Source: a bacterium
GTDB taxonomy: Bacteria > Planctomycetota > JAFGQW01
Length of the DNA stretch: 64,000 nucleotides
Reading direction: 5' to 3'
Assembly (NCBI GenBank): GCA_030426805.1
Contig: JAUHXU010000002.1
Span: 496,001 to 560,000 of the forward strand
The translations under genes were made by a program, and so were the position numbers. A model generated the notes under the pieces. That model saw only the letters and a program-made list of their open reading frames with translations, searched no databases and was not told where the DNA came from. Shown piece after piece: positions 1-8,207 of the stretch. Numbering within the stretch: position 1 is the first letter of the stretch; each line of letters begins with the position of its first letter.

Positions 1-46
1 ACGGCGCTTCCTCCGATCGGTTCACGAAGTCCGCGCCATGCTATCG

Positions 47-1348
47 TCAGCGCACGTCGACCACCAGAAGCGGCGTCAGATCGTTGCCGGCGCTGTGCGC
101 GACGAGTGTCTGCATGTAGATGCGCGTCGGCGGCAGCCCCGACGGGATCGGCACCGACAGCGAGGCCGAGCCGGTCGAGCCGAGAACGCCGAGTTGAATC
201 GGCGCGAACGGCAGTCCGATCTGCAGCGTGCCGTTGATGCCCGGCAGCGGGATCGCGCCGCCGGCGAGCGGACTGTAGGCCCAGATCGCCACGCCGCCCG
301 GCTGGCCGATCGCGACGATCGTGGCGGCGCCTCCCGGGCGCGCCGAGCCGGCGACGTACCCGGCCGACGCGAACTCGTCGGCGCCGATGTCCACCGTCGT
401 GCCGGCGATGCGCGGCATGCCGTCGATGTCGGTGACCGCGAGGTTGGGCGCGTTGGCGTTGCCGGCGTCCCGGCACGGCGACGTCGCCTCGATGTGTGCG
501 TCGTCGGCGTCGAACGCGGTGAACAACGGGTCGCTGGTCAGGATGTTCGTCCCGGTCCAGCCGCCCTCGATCGTGCTGAACGACGCATCGACGCGTCCGC
601 CGGTCGCGGAGATCGCGATCTGCGGGCCGTTGAGTGCCTTGTTGCGCCACAGGATCGTGTTGTGGAGGTCCGTGCGTCCGCCGGCCTGGTAGATCGCGCC
701 GCCCACCTGGGTGCCGTCGTTGCCGGTGAAGGTGCAGTTCGTGAACAGCGCGGTGCTGCCCCCGAGGTAGCAGGCGCCGCCGATGGGGGCGACGTTGCGG
801 GTGAACACGCAGTTGACGAACGTCGGGCTGGACGGGCCGACGAACGCCGCGGCACCCGCGTGGGCCGAACTCGTGTTGTCGATGAATGCGCACCCTTCGA
901 GATAGGGTGAGGCGCTGAGTTCGCCGTAGAGGCCGGCGCCGAAGACGCTGGCACCGTTTCGCATCACGCGCAGGTCGATCAGGGTCGGCGACGCGGCGCT
1001 GAGGAAGATCCCGCCGCCGCTGGTCACCGCGGTGCCGCCGGTGATCGTGAAGCCGATCAAGCGGCTCGTCGACGTCTCGGACGACGTGAATCGCACGACG
1101 GGGCCGACCATCGAGGCGTCGATCGTCGTCGCGCGCGAACCGGCCACGCCGCGCACCTCGATCGCCTTGCCCTTGAAGTCGATCTGCTCGAGGTAGAGGC
1201 CGGGGGAGACGAGGACCGTCGTGCCCGGCGTGGCGGCGTCGATCGCCTGTTGGATCGTGGGCTGATCGTTGGGCACGCGGATGACCTGCGATGTCGACAG
1301 CGAAGCGCAGACCAGGACGAAGGACAGTGTGGCGAGTGTGCGGCGCAT
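47..1348 (-). CDS. Exported right-handed beta-helix protein (choice-of-anchor Q type)
   Basis: 433 aa. Residues 1-20 form a signal peptide ending near TSQ. The sequence then shows the repeating N-C-x-F-x-x-N rungs and 'GGAIY/GGGIF' turns of a parallel beta-helix (about residues 25-290), as in pectate-lyase-like and polymorphic outer membrane repeats. Near residue 290 the 'SPCRDAGN ... DIDGMPRI ... VDIGADEF' motif is that of choice-of-anchor Q domains. The C-terminal about 100 residues form a beta-rich domain of the kind seen at the end of many planctomycete secreted proteins. The ATG has a purine-rich ribosome site (AGGAAGG) just upstream. No catalytic residues are recognisable, so a surface adhesive or structural role is more likely than an enzyme. 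It is divergent from the symporter gene. Confidence 0.85.
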   Translation of the reverse strand: MRRTLATLSFVLVCASLSTSQVIRVPNDQPTIQQAIDAATPGTTVLVSPGLYLEQIDFKGKAIEVRGVAGSRATTIDASMVGPVVRFTSSETSTSRLIGFTITGGTAVTSGGGIFLSAASPTLIDLRVMRNGASVFGAGLYGELSASPYLEGCAFIDNTSSAHAGAAAFVGPSSPTFVNCVFTRNVAPIGGACYLGGSTALFTNCTFTGNDGTQVGGAIYQAGGRTDLHNTILWRNKALNGPQIAISATGGRVDASFSTIEGGWTGTNILTSDPLFTAFDADDAHIEATSPCRDAGNANAPNLAVTDIDGMPRIAGTTVDIGADEFASAGYVAGSARPGGAATIVAIGQPGGVAIWAYSPLAGGAIPLPGINGTLQIGLPFAPIQLGVLGSTGSASLSVPIPSGLPPTRIYMQTLVAHSAGNDLTPLLVVDVR

Positions 1349-1482
1349 GGCCTTCCTCTTCCTCTTCTTGCGGTTCCGGGATGCCGTCGAAGGGTTAGAT
1401 GCCCTGTGTCACCGCGGCCAGTCGAATCCGCGGCCGGCTTCGCGCTGGTGGGGCGCCGGGTCGCGTGGTAGAACCGACGCGC

Positions 1483-3054
1483 ATGAGACCAATCTCACTC
1501 GTGTTCTTCGCGCTCGGCGGCCTGTTCGCCGTGCTTCGCGTCGTCCTCGGCGTGGCCGGCGTCGACATCGGTGCCGAGGCGTTCGCCGCCGACAGCGGCC
1601 CGTTCACGTGGGCCCATCTGCTCGACACCGCGGCGGGATGTTCGATCGCGATCGGCGTGTTGCAGCTGCGGTTCGGCCTCGCGACGAAGATCGTGCTCGG
1701 CCTCGTGCTCGGCCTCGCATTCGGCTTCTACGCGAAGTTCGCGGAACTCGACGCGTCGGTGATCAAGCCGGTCGGCGAGATGTTCCTCAAGCTGATCACG
1801 ATGATCGTCGTGCCGCTCGTGTTCGCGTCGCTGTTGTCGGGCGTCGCGAGCCTCGGTGACGTCGGCAAGCTCGCGCGCTTCGGCTCGAAGACGATCGCGT
1901 ATTACATCGTGACGACCTGCATCGCCGTGACGATCGGCCTCGTCGCGGCGAACCTGTTCAAGCCCGGAGCCGATCTCGATACGTCGGTGCGCGACGACAT
2001 CGCGACGCGATATCAAGCCGAGGCGAGTGCCAAGATGGAGGGCAGCGCCGAAGGGCAGGCCGCGAAGGCCGAGGCCGACAAGCCGGCCGAGCCGAAGGCG
2101 ACCGGATTCGGCGGCATCCTCGCGCAACTCGGCAAGCGCTTCGTCTCGACGATGGTCGACATCGTGCCGAAGAACCCGGCGTCGGCGATCGTCGAGGGGC
2201 GGATGCTCCAGGTGATCTTCTTCGCGCTGTTCCTCGGGATCTGTCTGACGTTGATTCCGCACGAGCGCGCGAGGCCGCTGATCGATCTGTTCGAGTCGCT
2301 CAGCGAGGCGATGCTGAAGATGGTGATGATCGTGATGGCGATCGCACCGTACGGCGTCTTCGCGTTGATCGCGTCGGTCGTGAGCCAGTTCGGCACCGAC
2401 GTCCTGAGCGCGTTGCTGAGCTATTCGCTCGTCGTCATCGGTGCGCTGCTCGTCCACATGCTCGTCGTCTACCCGCTCGCGGTGATGCTGTTCGCGCGTC
2501 GCAGCCCGGCGCGGTTCCTCCGCGGCATCGCGCCGGCGTGGTCGGTCGCGTTCTCGACCAGCTCGTCGAACGCGACGCTCCCGGTCACGATGCGCGTTGT
2601 CGAGCGACGCCTCGGCGTCCCCGAGCGTGTGGGAAGCTTCACGCTGCCGCTCGGCGCGACGATCAACATGGACGGAACGGCGCTCTACCAAGGCGTCGCC
2701 GCGTTCTTCATCTTCCAGGTCTACGGCCTGCCGCTGTCGATCGCCGACCAGCTGACGATCGTGATGACCGCGACCCTGGCGTCGATCGGGACCGCCGGCG
2801 TCCCGGGCGTCGGCCTGATCATGCTGATCCTCGTGCTCCAGTCGGTCGGCCTCGGCGCGGACAAGATCGCCGTCGGCATCGCGCTGATCCTCGGCGTCGA
2901 CCGCATCCTCGACATGTGCCGCACCGTGGTCAACGTGACCGGCGACGCGAGCTGCGCGGTCGTCGTCGCGTCCACCGAGGGCGTGCTCGGCGAGGGCCAG
3001 CTCACCGGCGAAGGCGTAACCGAACCGCTCGACGAGACCCCGAACCCGGCGTGA
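1483..3054 (+). CDS. Dicarboxylate/amino acid:cation symporter (DAACS family)
   Basis: 523 aa inner-membrane secondary transporter of the GltP/DctA family, importing acidic amino acids or C4-dicarboxylates with H+ or Na+. The family signatures are present: the serine-rich hairpin SSSNATLP (residues 360-367) and NMDGT (395-399), followed by a re-entrant loop with TAGVPG. A non-conserved charged, Ala/Glu/Lys-rich insertion lies around residues 185-215, in the variable periplasmic part. The ATG at 1483 is preferred over an in-frame start at 1399 because it begins directly at the first membrane segment. Substrate cannot be told from sequence. The gene stands alone, divergent from the beta-helix gene. 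Confidence 0.92.
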   Translation: MRPISLVFFALGGLFAVLRVVLGVAGVDIGAEAFAADSGPFTWAHLLDTAAGCSIAIGVLQLRFGLATKIVLGLVLGLAFGFYAKFAELDASVIKPVGEMFLKLITMIVVPLVFASLLSGVASLGDVGKLARFGSKTIAYYIVTTCIAVTIGLVAANLFKPGADLDTSVRDDIATRYQAEASAKMEGSAEGQAAKAEADKPAEPKATGFGGILAQLGKRFVSTMVDIVPKNPASAIVEGRMLQVIFFALFLGICLTLIPHERARPLIDLFESLSEAMLKMVMIVMAIAPYGVFALIASVVSQFGTDVLSALLSYSLVVIGALLVHMLVVYPLAVMLFARRSPARFLRGIAPAWSVAFSTSSSNATLPVTMRVVERRLGVPERVGSFTLPLGATINMDGTALYQGVAAFFIFQVYGLPLSIADQLTIVMTATLASIGTAGVPGVGLIMLILVLQSVGLGADKIAVGIALILGVDRILDMCRTVVNVTGDASCAVVVASTEGVLGEGQLTGEGVTEPLDETPNPA

Positions 3055-3515
3055 CGCGCTGCGGCGGGCCCGGCCCGTTTCGCGTCAGCGAGCGGCTGCG
3101 TGTTTGATCGATGCGTTTGGCGGGCCGGTTCTGCACCCATTCACGCGATGCGTGCGCTTGGCACGGCGATTCTGCACCCGATGCCGTTCATTGGCGGCGC
3201 TTTCGAGGCACCTCGGTGCAACATCGGCCCGCCACCTGCATGCATGCCGCGTGAGTGGTGCACAATCCGCCCGCCAAACGCACCGAAACCCAACGGGGCC
3301 CAGCTACCTTCCCCGAAGCCCTGTCACCGTCGACGTCGATCGCACCCTTGCGGCTTGGATCGATGTCGGCGGGGACAGGGCGAAGGGGGAGGTCCCCAAG
3401 AAGCTCTCGATCCGGAGACCGAGATTGCGCCTCCGCGCGTGACGTCTTCGCGGTTTCGGTTACGCTCGGGCACTCGAAGGGACGTTGACCGACTCGAACC
3501 GGACGGAGAACACCG
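3055..3515. other. Intergenic region with a direct repeat
   Basis: 461 bases with no convincing gene. The 10-mer TTCTGCACCC occurs twice (3129-3138 and 3170-3179) in a loosely similar context, and TTCGGTTAC (3455-3463) lies 53 bases upstream of the next start. No clear sigma-70 promoter was found. Several open frames cross the region but none has protein-like composition or a ribosome site. Confidence 0.5.
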
Positions 3516-4622
3516 ATGCGAATGATCACGATGGGGGCGGCGCTGTGGCTCGCCCTGACCGTCTGCGGCGCCGCCGCGCAGACCGACGGCCCCGGGCCCG
3601 ACCCCGAGGGCCCGGTCTTCGTCGAGGGGATCAACCTCGGCACCTATTGGTACGGCAAGCCGATCGACAAGAAGGACCTGATCGGCAAGGTCGTGCTGCT
3701 CGAGATCTGGGGCTCGTGAGTGGGGTGCAAGGCGATCACGCCGCACCTGGTCAGTTTGGCCAAGAAACTCGAGGGCAAGCCGTTTCATCTGATCGCGGCG
3801 CACAACCAGCGTGACACGAAGGAAAACGTCGTCGGCTACATCAAGGGCAAAGGGCTCGCCGCCGACACGCCGAACGTCACGGTGACGAGCTTCGGACGCC
3901 ATCCGAAGGTCAAGGGCAACGGCTACGTGCCCTACTACATGGTGTTCGACCACACCGGCACGATGGTGCGCCACTACATGTGCGGCAGCCACCACGGCGG
4001 CGACGGCCTCGAGATGATCGAGTGGGTCGAGAAGATGCTCGCGAAGGCGCCGGCGATCTACCTCGGCCGAGAGCCGTTCAAACACGTCGCCGATCTCGCC
4101 GAGCGCGTGGGGCGCGGGAAGTCGCTCGCGAAGGACCTGGCCGACGTCGAGAAGCAGTTGGCCGCCGGCCCCGACGACGCGACCCGCGCCGAACTCGAAC
4201 GCATCCGCGACGGCGTCGTCGCCTGGCGTGACCGCGAGGCCGCCGGGGCGGAGGCCGCGCTCGCGACCGCGCCGTCGACGGTCGTCCCGACGCTCGATGC
4301 GCTCGCGAAGCGCTTGAAGGGCACGGCGCTCGCCGAGCCGGTCGCCGCGCGCATCGGCGCACTCGGCGCCGACGATGCACTCGCGCGCGCGATCAAGCTC
4401 GAGAAGGTGTTCGCGAAGATGGCGAAGCGCGTCGAGAAGCGCAAGCCGTGCAAGGCGTGCAAGCGGAACGGCCTCAAGGCGATCGCGCTCTCGTGCGACG
4501 CCTGCCGGAAGCAGAACCGATCCGCGCTCGCGAATGCGAAGAAGGCGCTCGACAAGGCGCTCGAAGCCGCAGGCGACGTGCCGTTCGCGGCAACCGTGAA
4601 GGCGTACGCCGAGCGGCTCTGA
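3516..4622 (+). CDS. Exported TlpA/thioredoxin-like selenoprotein (UxxC), in-frame UGA at 3717-3719
   Basis: Read through UGA the product is 368 aa with selenocysteine at residue 68. Residues 1-21 are a signal peptide ending in AAAQ. Residues 22-180 are a thioredoxin fold of the TlpA/AhpC-TSA type: 'GKVVLLEIWGS-U-WGCK' puts Sec exactly where the first Cys of the CxxC redox motif sits, with the second Cys (residue 71) kept, and 'GYVPYYMVFDHTG' supplies the cis-proline. A helical, charged region follows. Near the end two CxxC pairs (CKAC, CDAC) look like a zinc ribbon or extra redox pairs. The ATG has GGAG upstream; coding continues 300 codons past UGA without a stop. A hairpin with an AGUUU loop follows (separate entry). 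Likely a periplasmic thiol/selenol oxidoreductase. The alternative, a nonsense-mutated Cys gene, is less likely because UGA replaces precisely the catalytic Cys. Confidence 0.82.
3724..3762 (+). promoter_or_regulatory. Candidate bacterial SECIS element downstream of UGA 3717
   Basis: Two stackable hairpins follow the UGA. The first pairs GGTGC (3724-3728) with GCACC (3743-3747) and GGCG with CGCC, loop ATCA. The second pairs TGGTC (3748-3752) with GGCCA (3758-3762) and leaves loop AGTTT, about 33 bases after the UGA. The second fits the usual bacterial rule of a small apical loop with G and U at 16-37 bases from the UGA. Which one binds SelB cannot be decided from sequence. Confidence 0.5.
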
Positions 4623-4646
4623 CGCGCGTCGCTCCTCGCCCGGGGA

Positions 4647-5156
4647 CTACTCGCTCGGGGACTGGGCCGACGTGCGTTGGCCGAGTTCCCGGTCGATCGC
4701 GAGGAGCGCCGTGGGGTCGGACTTGACGAACTCGAGCTTCGCGACGATCTCGTGCGCCGAGTTCTCCTCTTCGACCTGCTCGTTGACGAACCACTGCAGC
4801 AGGCTCTGCGGCGCGTAGCACTTCTCGGCCACGGCGATGCCGTAGATCTCGTTGATCGCGGCGCTGACCTTGCACTCGTGCTGATACACGCTCTGGAACA
4901 GCTCGAGGAGCCCCTCCCAGGATTGGGTCGGCTCGTCGATCGCCTTGAGTCGGATCGTGCCACCCCACTCGCGCATGCCGTCGAAGAAGCGCATCGCGTG
5001 CGCGTATTCCTCTTCGCTCTGCTTGCGGAGCCAGCCCGCGAAGCCGAGGAAGTTGCGCGCATCGCACCACGCGGACATCGCGAGGTAGAGATACGACGCC
5101 TTGAGCTCCATGTTGATCTGATCGTTGATCGCGCCCTGCAGCTTGTCGCTGAGCAT
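4647..5156 (-). CDS. Non-haem ferritin
   Basis: 169 aa four-helix iron-storage protein that oxidises Fe(II) and stores Fe(III) in a 24-mer shell. All five ferroxidase ligands of E. coli FtnA fall at the same residue numbers: Glu17, Glu50, His53, Glu94 and Gln127. No haem-binding bacterioferritin Met is evident. The ATG has a GGAGG ribosome site. The gene is convergent with the UxxC protein (24 bases apart) and divergent from the PLP enzyme. Confidence 0.95.
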   Translation of the reverse strand: MLSDKLQGAINDQINMELKASYLYLAMSAWCDARNFLGFAGWLRKQSEEEYAHAMRFFDGMREWGGTIRLKAIDEPTQSWEGLLELFQSVYQHECKVSAAINEIYGIAVAEKCYAPQSLLQWFVNEQVEEENSAHEIVAKLEFVKSDPTALLAIDRELGQRTSAQSPSE

Positions 5157-5244
5157 CGTCCGTCCTCCGGGGGTTTCGGTTCGCGCAAATGATCGCCCGA
5201 CCGGCGGCCCGCGACCAGGGGTTTCGCCGGTGCACCCCGGGCTC

Positions 5245-5250
5245 TACAAT
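5245..5250 (+). promoter_or_regulatory. Probable -10 element (TACAAT)
   Basis: TACAAT matches the sigma-70 -10 consensus at five of six positions in an otherwise GC-rich spacer, 33 bases before the ATG at 5283. The -35 (TTTCGC at 5222-5227, 17-base spacing) is weak. Confidence 0.45.
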
Positions 5251-5282
5251 GCGCCCGTTGCCGCTGGATGGAGCACGCGACC

Positions 5283-6449
5283 ATGGCCGACGACCACACC
5301 GATGCCTACCGCATCGACACGCAGCTGATCCACGCGGGCGAGCCGTCGCCCCGGATCGAGGGGGCGATCTCGATGCCGGTCTTCCAGACCGCGATGTACG
5401 AGTTCGCCGGCGAAGAGGGCTACCATGCGGTGCGCTACATCCGGCTGAACAACACGCCGAACCACCTCGCGCTGCATGCGAAGCTCGCGCGGTTGGAGGG
5501 GGCCGAGGCGGCGCTCGTCACCGCGAGCGGGATGGCGGCGATCTCGACCGCGCTGCTCGAGGTCGTTCAGCCGGGCGACCACCTGCTGATCCAGGACAGT
5601 CTCTACGGCGGCACCCACGGGTTCGTGAGCAAGCTGCTGCCGGAGAACGGGGTCGAGGTCGACTTCATCGATCTGGACGATCCGGCGAGCTGGGCCGCGA
5701 AGTGCAAGCCCACGACGAAGGCGATCTACGTCGAGGCGATGACGAACCCGCTGCTCGAGGTGGGGGACCTCGCGGCGGCGGTCGCGTTCGCGAAGGAGCG
5801 CGGCCTCGTGAGCCTGATCGATGCGACGTTCGCGAGTCCGGTGAACTTCCGCGCGGCGGCGTTCGGCTTCGACGTCGTGCTGCACAGCGCGACGAAGTAT
5901 CTGAACGGCCACTCCGACGTCGTCGCCGGCGTCGTGTGCGGGCGGGCGCCGCTCGTCGAGCGGATCACCCGCCGGCTCGACTACTTGGGCGGCACGCTCG
6001 ATCCACACGCGTGCGTGCTGCTGCACCGCGGGATGAAGACGCTGGCGCTGCGGGTGCGGCACCAGAATGCGCTCGCGACCGCGCTCGCCGAGCACCTCGA
6101 CGCACACCCGGCCGTCGCCCGCGTCAACTACCCCGGGCTCGCGTCGCGTCCGCGCCATGCGCGCGCGCGGGAGCTGTTCGACGGCTTCGGCGGGGTGCTG
6201 AGCTTCGAGCTGGACGGCGGCCTCGACGCCGCCGAGCGCTTCATGAAGCACACCCGCCTCGCGGTCACCGCACCGAGTTTGGGCGGCGTGGAGACGCTCG
6301 TCACGCGTCCGGCGACGACGTCCCACGCCGGCATCGACCCCGAAGAGCGACGGCGGATCGGCATCGACGACGGGCTCGTCCGCGTGTCGGTCGGGATCGA
6401 AGATGCGGCCGACGTGATCGCCGACTTCGACCGGGCGCTGTCGGCGTAG
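5283..6449 (+). CDS. Trans-sulfuration family PLP enzyme (cystathionine gamma-synthase/lyase type)
   Basis: 388 aa fold-type I PLP enzyme of the Cys/Met metabolism family (MetB, MetC, CTH, MGL). The Schiff-base lysine is Lys205 in HSATKYLNGHSDVVAG, and the C-terminal GGVETL...P signature is present (SLGGVETLVTRPATTSHAGI). The usual 'YSR..NPT' stretch is altered to 'YIRLNNTPN', so a specific reaction is not assigned. It acts in interconversion of cysteine, homocysteine and methionine. ATG 5283 is preferred over ATG 5268 because GGAG (5270-5273) sits 9 bases before it. It is followed 3 bases later by the Nramp-like gene, suggesting co-transcription. Confidence 0.9.
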   Translation: MADDHTDAYRIDTQLIHAGEPSPRIEGAISMPVFQTAMYEFAGEEGYHAVRYIRLNNTPNHLALHAKLARLEGAEAALVTASGMAAISTALLEVVQPGDHLLIQDSLYGGTHGFVSKLLPENGVEVDFIDLDDPASWAAKCKPTTKAIYVEAMTNPLLEVGDLAAAVAFAKERGLVSLIDATFASPVNFRAAAFGFDVVLHSATKYLNGHSDVVAGVVCGRAPLVERITRRLDYLGGTLDPHACVLLHRGMKTLALRVRHQNALATALAEHLDAHPAVARVNYPGLASRPRHARARELFDGFGGVLSFELDGGLDAAERFMKHTRLAVTAPSLGGVETLVTRPATTSHAGIDPEERRRIGIDDGLVRVSVGIEDAADVIADFDRALSA

Positions 6450-6452
6450 TCG

Positions 6453-7733
6453 ATGCCGGAGCCCGCGCGCCCCCCGAGCCGGCCGACCGAATGGCTGACG
6501 ATGATCGTCGGCCCGGGGTTGATCATGGCGGCGACCGGCGTCGGCGCCGGCGACTTCATCGCCGCGACCGTCGGCGGCGCGAAGTTCGGGCTCGCGCTGT
6601 TGTGGATCCTCGTCGTCGGTGCGGTCGTGAAGTTCCTGATGACCGAGGGGCTCGCGCGCTGGCAACAGACGACCGGCACGACGCTCGTCGAGGGGTGGTG
6701 TGAGCGGCTGCACCCGTCGATCGGCTGGGCGTTCCTCGTCTTCCTCGTCGGCTGGTCGTTCATCGTGGGCGGTGGACTCGCGTCGGCGTGCGGGATGGCG
6801 GGTCACACGCTTGCGCCGCTCAGCGACGACCCGGCGACCTCGATTCCGGCATGGGGCGTCATCCACATGATCGTCGCCGCGGCGCTCGTCGGCTTCGGGC
6901 GTTACGCGGTGTTCGAGAAGGTGATGGCGGGGCTCGCCGGCCTGATGTTCGTCTGCGTCGTGACCGGCGCGATCCTGACCGGCCCGGCGCTCGTCGACGT
7001 CGTGCGCGGCGCGTTCATTCCCTGCGCGTTGCCGAAGGACAGCACGCCCGACGTGCTCGCGGCGATCGGCGGGGTGGGCGGCAGCGTGACGATCCTGTCG
7101 TACGGCTACTGGCTGCGCGAGGCTGGGCGCGATCGCGAGACGTGGCGCCGCGCGACCCGGATCGACCTCGTCGTGTGCTACGCGATGACCGGGCTGTTCG
7201 GGATCTGCATGATGGTGATGGCCGCGCAGGTGTTCTACCCGGCGGCGAACTTCGGCGGGCGGACCGACGTCCTCGTGCGCCTCGCCGACGCGCTCCGCAC
7301 CGAGGTCGGCCCGGTCGGCTACTGGATCTTCGCGATCGGGTTCTGGGGCGGGATGTTCTCGTCGGTCATCGGCGTGCTCGCGGGCGTGCCGTATCTGTTC
7401 GCCGACACCGTGTCGCTCGTGCGTCGCGTGCCGGCGGAACGCCGTGCGGCCTACACGGACACGCGCTCGTGGTGGTATCGCGGCTTCCTCGTGTACGTCG
7501 CGATGTTCCCGCTCGTCTGGCTCTTCAAGGACAAGCCGGTGGGCATGATGCGGACCTACGCGATCGTCTCGTCGTTCGTGACCCCGTTCATCGGCGCGAC
7601 CTTGCTCGTGATGAACCGACGCCGCGACTGGATGGGCGACGCCCGCTACGGCCCGTGGATGCAGGCCGCGATGGCCGCCTGCGTGCTGCTCTTCGGCTAC
7701 CTGTGCTTGAAGACGCTCGGCGTCATCGGCTGA
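6453..7733 (+). CDS. Nramp-related membrane transporter with altered metal-site motifs
   Basis: 426 aa polytopic protein, about 10-11 membrane segments, with overall similarity to the Nramp (SLC11) divalent-metal transporters. The first segment reads 'GPGLIMAATGVGAGDF', so the DPGN metal-binding motif of canonical Nramps is replaced by GAGD. In the sixth segment the usual A/M-P-H site is replaced by 'VTILSYGYWLRE'. This places it among Nramp-related proteins that do not use the classical Mn/Fe site; the substrate is unknown. It directly follows the trans-sulfuration enzyme (3-base gap). Confidence 0.8.
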   Translation: MPEPARPPSRPTEWLTMIVGPGLIMAATGVGAGDFIAATVGGAKFGLALLWILVVGAVVKFLMTEGLARWQQTTGTTLVEGWCERLHPSIGWAFLVFLVGWSFIVGGGLASACGMAGHTLAPLSDDPATSIPAWGVIHMIVAAALVGFGRYAVFEKVMAGLAGLMFVCVVTGAILTGPALVDVVRGAFIPCALPKDSTPDVLAAIGGVGGSVTILSYGYWLREAGRDRETWRRATRIDLVVCYAMTGLFGICMMVMAAQVFYPAANFGGRTDVLVRLADALRTEVGPVGYWIFAIGFWGGMFSSVIGVLAGVPYLFADTVSLVRRVPAERRAAYTDTRSWWYRGFLVYVAMFPLVWLFKDKPVGMMRTYAIVSSFVTPFIGATLLVMNRRRDWMGDARYGPWMQAAMAACVLLFGYLCLKTLGVIG

Positions 7734-7744
7734 GGCGGCTCGTC

Positions 7745-7879
7745 CGGCCAGCTTTGCTTGACGTATTGGTTGGCGATCGGCAAGGTCAGCACAGCATTCG
7801 AATCAACGGTCAGTATCGGATTTGCTTCGTGTGGACGGATGCCGGTCCGGATGAAGTCGAAATCGTGGACTACCACTAG
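7745..7879 (+). pseudogene. Truncated HigB/RelE-type toxin fragment
   Basis: Only the C-terminal part of a HigB toxin remains. The frame ending at the TAG at 7877 encodes 'LDVLVGDRQGQHSIRIN' followed by 'GQYRICFVWTDAGPDEVEIVDYH', which matches the end of HigB (GDR-x-GQ-x-SIRIN-x-QYR...DVEIVDYH). The roughly 55 N-terminal residues are missing: upstream sequence runs into the Nramp-like gene, and no ATG is present. It lies 13 bases before intact higA, the normal higBA order. It is unlikely to make active toxin. Base composition is less GC-rich than the neighbours, consistent with transfer. Confidence 0.8.
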
Positions 7880-7892
7880 GGAGTGACAAGGC

Positions 7893-8201
7893 ATGGTGCG
7901 CATTCCGACTCATCGCACGCCATCTCACCCGGGTGAGATCTTGTTGCTCGAATTCCTCGAACCGATGGGGCTCTCGCAGCGGGAGCTTGCAGAGGGGATC
8001 CGTGTCCCGTACCAGCGGATCAACGAGTTGATCAACGGCAAGCGTGGCGTGACGCCGAGCACGGCGCTCCGTCTTGCGCGCTTCTTCGGCACGACCCCCG
8101 AGGTGTGGTTGAACCTACAGCTCCGCTGGGACCTCTTTCATGCCCAGCGAGCCGAAGCGGATGAACTCAAGCGAATCAGAAAGACGAGAGCCGTAGGGTA
8201 G
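7893..8201 (+). CDS. higA: HigA-family antitoxin (HTH)
   Basis: 102 aa, full family length. It opens with the HigA hallmark 'HPGEILLLEFLEPMGLSQRELAEGI', followed by an XRE-type helix-turn-helix (residues about 25-75) and 'FFGTTPEVWLNLQLRWDL', typical of HigA. It would bind its operator and neutralise HigB, but the adjacent toxin is truncated, so it is an orphan antitoxin or a stand-alone regulator. Lower GC than the surroundings suggests acquisition. Confidence 0.92.
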   Translation: MVRIPTHRTPSHPGEILLLEFLEPMGLSQRELAEGIRVPYQRINELINGKRGVTPSTALRLARFFGTTPEVWLNLQLRWDLFHAQRAEADELKRIRKTRAVG

Positions 8202-8207
8202 CCAGCC

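Noticed and set aside
3129..3179. TTCTGCACCC direct repeat as part of a mobile or CRISPR-like array
   Set aside because: Only two copies, 41 bases apart, with no regular spacer pattern; recorded only as a repeat in the intergenic entry.
3055..3515. Several open frames in the spacer before the UxxC gene
   Set aside because: Arg/Pro-rich composition from high GC, no start context, mutually overlapping.
3717..3719. Treating the UGA in the TlpA-like gene as a simple stop or sequencing error
   Set aside because: It falls exactly at the catalytic Cys position, coding continues with conserved thioredoxin features, and SECIS-like hairpins follow.
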